A DNA stretch of 64,000 nt from Flavobacterium weaverense (GTDB lineage: Bacteria > Bacteroidota > Bacteroidia > Flavobacteriales > Flavobacteriaceae). This document shows, in pieces, positions 8,888 to 16,800 of this stretch (position 1 is the stretch's first letter; the number at the start of each line of letters is the position of its first letter). A program made the translations under genes and the position numbers. The stretch is taken from assembly GCF_003688495.1 (NCBI RefSeq), contig NZ_REFH01000009.1:372001-436000 (forward strand). Reading direction: 5' to 3'. Below the pieces are notes generated by a model. That model was not told where the DNA came from. It saw only the letters and a program-made list of their open reading frames with translations, and ran no database searches.

Positions 8888-9784
8888 ATGAAAAATTACA
8901 CTAACATCGCAATCGTAGCAAGCTTTTTTGCTCTATGGATGGATTCTTTTCTATCTGATAAACATCAGGTAATTATGGGATTTATGCTGATATTTTCATT
9001 TGGAATACTACATGGTGCCAATGATTTATTGTTAATAAAAAATATAAGCGCAGAAAACAAATCTAATTCATGGCTAAAAATCTTTACCTATTATGTAATT
9101 ATTGTTTTAGCAGGCATACTAATTTTTTATTTAATTCCGCTGTTTGCACTTCTGCTCTTCATAATAGTCAGCGCAAATCACTTTGGAGAACAGCAATGGC
9201 AAAATTTAGATAACCATATTCCAAAATCATTGTTATTACTGTACCAATCTTTATATGGACTGATAATTCTCCTATTGCTTTTTAATTTTCATAGCGAACA
9301 AGTACAAGGAATAATTGAAACGATTACGCAAACTACTATTTCGACGGAAATATTTTTAATATCCCTTCAAATCTCGACTGCCCTATTTCTTAGTATGAGT
9401 GTTTATTTTTTCTGGAAAATAGAAAAAATTAGAAAAAAGATACTTTTAGAGTTATTCTTTCTAGTTGTGTTTTCAATATTATTTAAATCATCCAGTCTAA
9501 TTTGGGGATTTGCAATTTATTTCGTTATATGGCATAGTATACCTTCAATTATAGATCAAATTAAATTTTTGAACAAGTCCTTTACTTTTCAGAACTTTTT
9601 TAGTTATTGCAAATCTGCTGGAGCATATTGGTTAGTATCAATAATTGGAATTTCGATTATTTACTATTTTTATCAGGATGAAGAATTATTCAATGCCTTG
9701 TTTTTTTCGTTTCTAGCAGCTATCACATTTCCTCATACCTTAGTTATAAATAAAATGTTTGGACAAAAGAACGCATTAGAATAA
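8888..9784 (+). CDS. blh: beta-carotene 15,15'-dioxygenase, Brp/Blh family
   Basis: Cleaves beta-carotene in the middle to give two molecules of retinal, the chromophore of the neighbouring proteorhodopsin. The 298-residue protein is almost wholly hydrophobic, with about eight to nine predicted membrane helices. It carries the four well-spaced histidines of the family: His42 in GILHGANDLL, His98 in SANHFGEQQW, His216 in VIWHSIPS and His283 in TFPHTLVIN, which bind the active-site iron. It is divergent from the rhodopsin gene across about 110 nt, the arrangement common in rhodopsin-bearing flavobacteria. No carotenoid-synthesis (crt) gene is in the window, so beta-carotene must be made from genes elsewhere. 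Confidence 0.93.
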   Translation: MKNYTNIAIVASFFALWMDSFLSDKHQVIMGFMLIFSFGILHGANDLLLIKNISAENKSNSWLKIFTYYVIIVLAGILIFYLIPLFALLLFIIVSANHFGEQQWQNLDNHIPKSLLLLYQSLYGLIILLLLFNFHSEQVQGIIETITQTTISTEIFLISLQISTALFLSMSVYFFWKIEKIRKKILLELFFLVVFSILFKSSSLIWGFAIYFVIWHSIPSIIDQIKFLNKSFTFQNFFSYCKSAGAYWLVSIIGISIIYYFYQDEELFNALFFSFLAAITFPHTLVINKMFGQKNALE

Positions 9785-9795
9785 AGAGCATAAAA

Positions 9796-9822
9796 AAACC
9801 GTTCACTTTGAGTGAACGGTTT
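9796..9822. terminator. bidirectional terminator between blh and dnaK
   Basis: AAACCGTTCACT / AGTGAACGGTTT, a perfect 12-bp stem with a TTG loop. An A-run lies to the left and a T-rich stretch to the right, so it can serve both convergent genes. Confidence 0.75.
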
Positions 9823-9832
9823 CTCTTTATTA

Positions 9833-9886
9833 TATCCCGATAAAAATCGGGATAAGCAATTCATACAATTTTGTTATACAAAATTG
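9833..9886. repeat. two further adjacent hairpins after blh/dnaK
   Basis: TATCCCGAT-AAAA-ATCGGGATA (9833-9853) and CAATTTTGT-TAT-ACAAAATTG (9866-9886) are perfect inverted repeats. They directly follow the terminator hairpin and end 10 nt before the dnaK stop. They lack strong T-runs. The first resembles the short dispersed palindromes found in flavobacterial genomes, but this cannot be confirmed from one copy. Confidence 0.5.
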
Positions 9887-9895
9887 ATTTTCTGC

Positions 9896-11782
9896 TTATT
9901 TTACTTCTTCAAATTCAACGTCTTCAACATTGTCTCCTTGAGTAGCTTCACCTTGTGGCGCAGCTTCTTGTTGACCTTGTTCTCCTTGAGCATACATTGC
10001 TTCAGTAGCTGTTTTCCATGCTGCGTTGATGTTATCAAGCGCAGTTTGAATAGCTTCGATGTCTTGAGATTGGTGAGCCATTCTTAATTCAGTTAAAGCG
10101 TACTCTACAGCAACTTTATGATCATCAGCTAATTTAGAACCAAGTTCTTTTAATTGAGTTTCAGTTTGGAAGATCATTCCATCAGCTTCGTTCAATTTTT
10201 CTGCTCTAGATCTTGCGATTTTGTCAGACTCAGCATTAGCTTCAGCATCTTGTTTCATTCTTTCGATTTCTTCAGATGTTAATCCAGAAGAAGCTTCGAT
10301 ACGAATATCGTGAGATTTTCCAGTTCCTTTATCAGTTGCAGAAACTTTGATGATACCATTAGCATCAATATCAAAAGTTACTTCAATTTGTGGAACACCT
10401 CTTGGTGCTGGTGGAATACCGTCTAAGTTGAAACGACCGATAGTTTTGTTATCAGCAGCCATTGCTCTAGCTCCTTGAAGAACGTGTAGTTCAACAGTTG
10501 GTTGAGAATCAGCAGCAGTTGAGAAAACTTGAGATTTCTTAGTTGGAATAGTAGTATTAGACTCAATTAATGTAGTCATAACTCCACCCATAGTTTCGAT
10601 ACCTAAAGATAAAGGTGTAACGTCAAGTAACAATACATCTTTTACATCTCCAGAAAGAACTCCACCTTGAATAGCTGCTCCAATTGCAACAACTTCATCA
10701 GGGTTAACTCCTTTAGACGCTTTTTTACCAAAGAATTTTTCAACTTCTTCAGCGATTCTTGGCATACGAGTTGAACCTCCTACAAGAATAACTTCGTCAA
10801 TATCAGAAACAGATAAACCTGCATCTTTCAATGATTTAGCAACTGGTTCCATAGAACGTTTTACTAAAGCATCAGTTAATTTTTCAAATTGTGATCTAGT
10901 TAATTTTTTAACTAAGTGTTTTGGTCCTGAAGCTGTAGCAGTTACGTAAGGTAAGTTGATTTCAGTTTCAGCAGAAGAAGACAATTCAATTTTAGCTTTT
11001 TCAGCAGCTTCTTTCAAACGTTGTAATGACATTGGATCAAGACGTAAGTCAATACCTTCTTCTTTCATGAAGTCAGCAGCTAACCAGTCAATAATTTCGT
11101 GGTCAAAATCATCTCCACCTAAGTGAGTATCTCCGTTTGTAGACAATACTTCAAAAACTCCGTCTCCTAATTCAAGAACAGAAATATCAAATGTACCTCC
11201 ACCTAAATCGTAAACAGCAATTTTTTGATCTTTTCCTTTTTTATCTAATCCGTAAGCTAAAGCTGCAGCTGTAGGCTCGTTGATGATACGCATAACTTTA
11301 AGTCCTGCAATTTCACCAGCTTCTTTTGTAGCTTGACGTTGTGCATCATTAAAGTAAGCAGGAACAGTAATAACTGCTTCAGTAACTGTTTGACCTAAAT
11401 AGTCTTCAGCAGTTTTTTTCATTTTTTGAAGAGTCATTGCTGACAATTCTTGCGCAGTATAAAGACGACCATCAATATCAACACGTGGTGTATTGTTATC
11501 TCCTTTTACTAACTTGTAAGAAACTCTTTTAGACTCTGAAGAAACTTCGCTAAAAGAATGACCCATAAAACGTTTGATAGAAGCAATAGTCTTAGTTGGA
11601 TTAGTTACCGCTTGTCTCTTAGCAGGATCTCCTACTTTAATTTCTCCACCTTCAACAAAAGCGATGATAGATGGTGTTGTTCTTTTTCCTTCTGCATTAG
11701 GAATAACAACTGCTTCATTACCTTCCATTACAGAAACACAAGAGTTTGTCGTACCTAAATCAATTCCGATTATTTTACCCAT
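9896..11782 (-). CDS. dnaK: chaperone DnaK (Hsp70)
   Basis: ATP-dependent cytoplasmic chaperone that works with DnaJ and GrpE in folding and heat-shock recovery. The 628 residues begin with the nucleotide-binding signature [11 protein letters not shown]. Further ATPase motifs ([41 protein letters not shown]) and the substrate-binding domain ([11 protein letters not shown]) follow. The protein ends in the usual Gln/Gly/Glu-rich tail finishing in EEVK. The family is unmistakable and the length is normal. dnaJ and grpE are not adjacent. The upstream region is unusual for this window: it has no TAnnTTTG box but has a -24/-12-like element and inverted TGTCA repeats (see the regulatory entries). 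Confidence 0.98.
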   Translation of the reverse strand: MGKIIGIDLGTTNSCVSVMEGNEAVVIPNAEGKRTTPSIIAFVEGGEIKVGDPAKRQAVTNPTKTIASIKRFMGHSFSEVSSESKRVSYKLVKGDNNTPRVDIDGRLYTAQELSAMTLQKMKKTAEDYLGQTVTEAVITVPAYFNDAQRQATKEAGEIAGLKVMRIINEPTAAALAYGLDKKGKDQKIAVYDLGGGTFDISVLELGDGVFEVLSTNGDTHLGGDDFDHEIIDWLAADFMKEEGIDLRLDPMSLQRLKEAAEKAKIELSSSAETEINLPYVTATASGPKHLVKKLTRSQFEKLTDALVKRSMEPVAKSLKDAGLSVSDIDEVILVGGSTRMPRIAEEVEKFFGKKASKGVNPDEVVAIGAAIQGGVLSGDVKDVLLLDVTPLSLGIETMGGVMTTLIESNTTIPTKKSQVFSTAADSQPTVELHVLQGARAMAADNKTIGRFNLDGIPPAPRGVPQIEVTFDIDANGIIKVSATDKGTGKSHDIRIEASSGLTSEEIERMKQDAEANAESDKIARSRAEKLNEADGMIFQTETQLKELGSKLADDHKVAVEYALTELRMAHQSQDIEAIQTALDNINAAWKTATEAMYAQGEQGQQEAAPQGEATQGDNVEDVEFEEVK

Positions 11783-11835
11783 TTTTAATATATTTAATTT
11801 TATTGTATATTAGTTTTATTCACTCGCAGTCATTA

Positions 11836-11853
11836 AGTCAATCTTTGTGCCAA
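11836..11853 (-). promoter_or_regulatory. sigma-54-like -24/-12 element before dnaK
   Basis: The minus strand reads TTGGCAC, five bases (AAAGA), then TTGACT. The sigma-54 consensus is TTGGCAC-N5-TTGCT, so the -24 half is exact and the -12 half differs at the GC (here GA). It lies 54 nt before the dnaK ATG, a normal distance. No competing TAnnTTTG box is nearby. This is inference from motif match only. Confidence 0.4.
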
Positions 11854-11870
11854 TACAAATGACCCTATTA

Positions 11871-11938
11871 AAATGTCAGTTTATGTTAAAATCCATAATA
11901 ATTAATATGACAATATGACATTTCAGACTGACTGACAT
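11871..11938. promoter_or_regulatory. inverted TGTCA repeats upstream of the dnaK promoter
   Basis: AAATGTCA (11871-11878) is inverted relative to TGACATTT (11916-11923), and ATGTCAGT (11873-11880) relative to ACTGACAT (11931-11938). Further TGACA half-sites lie in 11908-11937. The cluster starts about 20 nt upstream of the -24/-12-like element, so it could be an activator or repressor site for heat-shock control. Confidence 0.4.
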
Positions 11939-12105
11939 ACTTATATAATGGTACATTTCACTATTAAAGGAACGCACTTCGAGCTTTACTACTTAAGCAA
12001 TCAGCACTCTTTAATCGTCTAATAATGTTTATTAAATAATTAAATTTTTAAAGATTATTAGTACAAATCACCAACTAAGTTCTATGTTTGAAGAAATTTA
12101 AAATT

Positions 12106-12435
12106 ATGAAATTTTCTACCGTTCAATTTGACGATAATAAAATTGAAATCTTCAACTCCTATTTAGGAAAAGAGACAATCAAATTAAATGGAGTTATCGT
12201 ATCAGAAAAAAATTCAATTAGTGGTGGCACCCATACCTTTAAAATCCTAAAAAACGGTAAGGAAGCAGATTGTAAGATAATCTTAGGGTATGGTTCGAAT
12301 GGAGTTGTAATGGACTTATTTATTGACAATGTTGCAGTAATACAGTCACCAAAAAGTTCTTTTATTATTCTTTTTATAATTGTTGGATTTATTATAGGTA
12401 TCGCTTTAATACAAATGTTATATCATAACTATTAG
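12106..12435 (+). CDS. small protein with C-terminal membrane anchor, unknown function
   Basis: I start it at ATG 12106 (109 aa); an in-frame TTG six codons earlier is less likely. The first ~80 residues look like a compact beta-rich soluble domain (alternating hydrophobic strands, GGTHTFKILKNGKEADCKI, a glycine turn LGYGSNG). One hydrophobic helix of about 20 residues (FIILFIIVGFIIGIALI) follows near the C-terminus, then a short polar end. I recognise no family. The orientation of the soluble domain, inside or outside, cannot be told: there is no signal peptide, so a tail-anchored topology with a cytoplasmic domain is the simplest reading. It stands alone, divergent from dnaK and 110 nt before the thioesterase gene. 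Confidence 0.6.
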   Translation: MKFSTVQFDDNKIEIFNSYLGKETIKLNGVIVSEKNSISGGTHTFKILKNGKEADCKIILGYGSNGVVMDLFIDNVAVIQSPKSSFIILFIIVGFIIGIALIQMLYHNY

Positions 12436-12545
12436 AAGTAAAAGAATAAAGTCAATAATTAGTAGTGATAGAAATTATCATTTAGTTAATTTTGTTCGAG
12501 GCTAACCTACTTTAAAGCTAAAAATATAATTTAACCTGATAATAA

Positions 12546-12983
12546 ATGACATCTTTTACAAAACAAATATCGCTACGTTGGTCGGATTTAGACCCTAATT
12601 TTCACGTGCGACATAGCGCTTACTACGATTTTGGTGCTCAGCATCGTATTGAAATATTAGAAAGTTTAGGTTTGACAATGAAAGTCTTACAGCAACAGCA
12701 TTTTGGACCTATACTATTTAGAGAAGAATGTGTGTTTAGAAAAGAAATAAAGTTGGCTGATAAAATTACAATGCAAACCAAAATCTCTAAGATGAGACCT
12801 GACGCAGCGAGATGGTCCATTATCCATGAGTTCCTTAATGAAGAAGGGAATCTTTGCGCAGTTATAACTGTAGATGGTGCTTGGATGGATACTAAACTGA
12901 GAAAGATAGCAGATCCAACACCTGAAATCGCTGTTGAAGCCATTAGCCTTTTTCCTAAAAGTGAAGACTTTATAAGCATCTAA
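12546..12983 (+). CDS. acyl-CoA thioesterase, 4HBT hot-dog family
   Basis: A 145-residue single hot-dog domain of the YbgC/4-hydroxybenzoyl-CoA thioesterase type. It probably hydrolyses an acyl-CoA in the cytoplasm. The N-terminal active-site segment RWSDLDPNFHVRHSAYYDF matches the family's DxD-x-N-x-H pattern, with Asp16 as the likely catalytic carboxylate. It is followed by the long central helix and the characteristic beta strands (ITMQTKISKMRPDAARWSIIHEF). The acyl substrate cannot be read from sequence. It lies 80 nt before the cytochrome gene and may be co-transcribed with it, but no functional connection is apparent. Confidence 0.85.
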   Translation: MTSFTKQISLRWSDLDPNFHVRHSAYYDFGAQHRIEILESLGLTMKVLQQQHFGPILFREECVFRKEIKLADKITMQTKISKMRPDAARWSIIHEFLNEEGNLCAVITVDGAWMDTKLRKIADPTPEIAVEAISLFPKSEDFISI

Positions 12984-13064
12984 TACAAATTGTAAAACTA
13001 CAGATGTTTCTAAATTCTGTCAAGTAATATAATTTTAAGAACTTCTATAAATACTATTACCATT

Positions 13065-13649
13065 ATGAAAACTAGAAATTACTCAGTGGTTTACAGAATA
13101 ATGCATTGGTCCATTGCAATTTGCTTGACTTTAATGTTAATTACAATTTTCTTGCGTTTAACTTGGATGAACAAGACTAACATGGCCATAATAATTCAAG
13201 ATTATTTAGCTACAACTTCTCAATCCTTGTCACAAGAAGAAGCAATCATTCTCGCAAAAAAAATACGAAAACCAATGTGGGACTGGCATATTTACATCGG
13301 ATATGCTTTAGTAGGACTATATAGTTTGAGATTGATACTGCCATTTTTTGGTCAAATGAAATTTACTAGCCCTCTTAATTCAGCGCTCTCCGTAAAAGAA
13401 AAATTTCAATATTGGGTTTACATCATTTTCTATTTATGTATTGCGGTATCATTAACTACTGGATTAATCATTGTTTTAGGACCTGAAAATCTAAAGGATT
13501 CTATGGAGCAAATACATGTGCTCTCCATTTACTACTTACTCTCCTTTATTATCTTACACCTAGGTGGCGTTTTCATAGCTGAATTAACTAATCAAAAAGG
13601 ATTAATTTCAAGGATGGTTAGCGGCTCTAAAAAAAGCGATTTAAGCTGA
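13065..13649 (+). CDS. cytochrome b561 / b-type di-heme membrane protein
   Basis: A 194-residue protein with four predicted membrane helices. It has four histidines placed as heme ligands: His14 (YRIMHWSIA), His75 (MWDWHIYIGY), His151 (EQIHVLSIYY) and His165 (IILHLGGVF). This arrangement is that of cytochrome b561 and Ni/Fe-hydrogenase-type b subunits, which move electrons across or within the inner membrane. No hydrogenase, dehydrogenase or periplasmic partner gene is adjacent, so its redox partner is unknown. A region with a hairpin and spaced repeats (13697-13771) separates it from tamB. Confidence 0.8.
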   Translation: MKTRNYSVVYRIMHWSIAICLTLMLITIFLRLTWMNKTNMAIIIQDYLATTSQSLSQEEAIILAKKIRKPMWDWHIYIGYALVGLYSLRLILPFFGQMKFTSPLNSALSVKEKFQYWVYIIFYLCIAVSLTTGLIIVLGPENLKDSMEQIHVLSIYYLLSFIILHLGGVFIAELTNQKGLISRMVSGSKKSDLS

Positions 13650-13696
13650 TTCCTAATTAATAGGATTACATTTTAAGTGTAAGAATTAATTGTTTA

Positions 13697-13771
13697 TAGA
13701 CTGGCTAACTAATTCTGTTTTTAGACTTAGTTAGTTATTTGACTTTTAGACTCACTAAATTTTAGAAATTC
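13697..13771. repeat. TAGACT repeats with 25-bp period, plus an inverted repeat
   Basis: TAGACT occurs at 13697, 13722 and 13747, exactly 25 bp apart, with partial similarity in the rest of each unit. CTAACTAA (13705-13712) and TTAGTTAG (13727-13734) form a perfect inverted repeat across the first two units. The block lies between the cytochrome gene and tamB and may be a terminator, an operator, or chance in AT-rich DNA. Confidence 0.4.
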
Positions 13772-13887
13772 AAAACTGAATGTTATAATTTATACTGCTC
13801 TACTTTTCTCACCTTTACGGCCAATTGTGTTCAAAAGCAAAATTGCTATTTTGATATAAATAAGCTATTTTTAACCCCAAAAAAAAA

Positions 13888-16800
13888 TTGTCTCGTTTGA
13901 AAAAATATTTAAAGAAAAGTCTAAAAGTTTTACTTTGGATAGTAGGTTCACTAATTCTACTATTCCTTGTACTAGTTGTAGCGCTACAAGTTCCATCTGT
14001 TCAAAATTTTGCTAAAAATAAAGCAGTTACCTATCTAGAAGGCAAGATAAAAACGAAAGTAAGAATTCATCGAATAGAAATTGGTCTGCCTAAAAAAGTA
14101 ATTCTTGAAGGCGTATATTTTGAAGATCAAAAAAAAGACACCCTCTTTTCGGGTAAAAAGCTTGCTGTAGATATTAGTTTATTTCAATTAATGAATAATA
14201 AGGTCGAGATTAATTCCGTACACTTAGAGGGAATTACCGCTAAAATTAATAGAGATTCTTCTGCGATTTTCAATTTCGAATACATAGTTGATGCCTTTGC
14301 ATCTCCAGAAAAACAAAAATCTGACTCACCGCCGATGCAGTTTTCTGTAGAAGAAATTAAACTAGATCGTGTATTATTTAAATATGACGATTTTGTTACT
14401 AAGAATAATTTATATGCAAATGTAAATCAGTTCCAAACAAAGATTAAAACTTTTGATTTGGAAAATATGAGTTTTGAAATTCCGAAGGCAAAAATCAATG
14501 GGTTAAAATTAAAACTAAAGCAAGGAATTGTCGCTTTATCAAATGAAACTAAAAAAGCTGCTATTAAAAATGAGCCAGAATCAATCTTAAATTTAAAATT
14601 AGGGGAAATTGATTTAGCTAAAATTGATATTGATTACTCGAGTGATGAAACAAAATTAGCCACGACTTTATACTTAAAAAAGCTTCTTGCCAAGATTGAC
14701 AAAATGGATTTGAACAATCAATTTGCAATAGTTGATAAATTAGAGGTAACTGGAGTAGAAGGAAAATTAGCTCTAGGAAAATTAGTGAAAGTTGTAACTA
14801 AAAAAGATTCAACGGAGCCTCAATCTAATAACTGGCAGTTTAAAATTAATGAAACTGAATTGAAAAGAATCAATTTCCGCTTTGACAATAATAATGTTGT
14901 AGCATCCCAAAAAGGTATTGATTACAATCACTTAGATATAACTAATTTAAATCTAAAACTTAATTCGCTAAATTACAATCCTGAAAATATATCTGGAACT
15001 GCAAAGTCATTAACAGTGAAAGATAAAAGTGGATTAAATATACAAGCATTAAGCACAGAGTTTTTCTACGGAAAGAAGAACGCTTTTTTCAAAAAATTAT
15101 ATTTAAAAACACCACAAACAGAACTTAAAGACGAAATTAGAATAGGTTATCCATCAATAGCTTCTCTAGCCTCAAATCCTGGTGAACTTGGCCTTATCGC
15201 TAATTTGAAAAAAAGTAAACTTGGAATAAAAGATATATTACTTTTCGCTCCCACTTTAAGTGCTACAAATCCTTTTAGTAGTAATCCTAACGGAATTCTA
15301 TCTATTGATGGAGCTATAAAAGGAAAATTAAAAAATTTAGAATTTCCCATAATCGATATCAGCGGATTTGGTAACACAAAATTAATTGCTAGCGGTTCGA
15401 TCACTGGTTTACCGGATATCAACAAAACATTTTTTAATTTAGATATCAAAGATTTACAATCTAGCGAAAAAGATTTTATGGGTTTTTTACCCAAAGGAAC
15501 AATTCCGAACAACATACAATTACCTTCTAAATTTAGCGCGAAAGGAACTTTTAAAGGGACAATAGCAAATTTCAATACCAATCTAAATTTACAAAGTACA
15601 TTTGGTGCTGCAAAAATAATTGCTGCTTTCGATCAAAGTAGAAAAAATTTTGAAAAATACGATGCTAAAACAGAATTCATCAAATTTGATCTGGGTAAGT
15701 TAATAAAGAATGACTCTATTGGTAAAATAACTTTAAAAGCAGATATTAAAGGAACAGGTTTTGATCCAAAAACCGCAACAGCTTCTTTAAATGCAAATGT
15801 ATTGAAGGCCTATTTTAACAAATACAACTACACTAATCTAAATGTTAAAGGCGCAATTAAAAATGGTGATTTTAATGCAGTCGCTTTCGCAAAAGATCCT
15901 AATCTGACTTTTAATTTAGTGAGTAATGGAAGTTTCAGAGACAAATATCCAACAGCCAAATTAAAATTAAATGTTGATATAGCTGATTTAGAGAAACTGA
16001 ATCTACACGCTGGTCCTTTAAAAATAAGAGGTGTAGTTGACGCTGATATTCAATCTGCAAATATCGATTATCTAAATGGAATAGTAAATGCACACAGTAT
16101 AAACATAGTAAATGATAAAGGTCAATTTGCAATTGACTCTATTAATATTGCAGCAAATTCAAGCCCAGAAAAAAACACATTGCTGTTAGATTCTCCGTTT
16201 TTATCAGCAGAAGTAAATGGAAAGTATAAACTTTCTCAAATCGCAATTGCATTATCAAATTCTATCGCTACCTATTATGATAGTAATCCAAATGCTAAAA
16301 AAGTAGTAGTTGACAAGCAGCAATTAGCTTTTACTATCAATGTGAAAGACAATCCAATTTTATTTAAACTGATTCCTGAATTAAAAAGTCTGGAACCTAT
16401 CAATTTAACTGGAAGATACAATTCAGTAAACGATTCGATTGTTTTGAATGGAGCAATTCCAAAATTAATATATGGCGAAAATATAATTACAAATGCAATC
16501 GTAAAAATTGATACGGAAGACAAAGCTTTATTATATAGTCTTATTATTGATGATATCCAAAACAAGAAAATTCAATTACCATTCACTAGCATTTCTGGTC
16601 AAGTTGAAAAAAACATCGTAGATTATATTTTGCAGTTAAAAGATATAAAAGAAGTGGAACGTTATTTAATTGCGGGAACTTTGAAAGGTGCAAATGGATA
16701 TAATGAGCTAAGTTTCGATCCAACTCAGTTAGTATTAAATTATGAGCCTTGGAAAATAGACGATGATAATGTAATCCGTTTTGGCAAAAAAGGAATTTAT

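Larger units (their letters stand above)
11783..12105. other. intergenic region upstream of dnaK
   Basis: This 323-nt gap lies between divergent dnaK and a small membrane-protein gene. It holds a -24/-12-like element (11836-11853) and a cluster of TGTCA/TGACA half-sites (11871-11938). I see no small gene or RNA. Confidence 0.5.

Noticed and set aside
12638..12979. Antisense open frame across the thioesterase gene
   Set aside because: The thioesterase has clear active-site motifs; the antisense product shows none.
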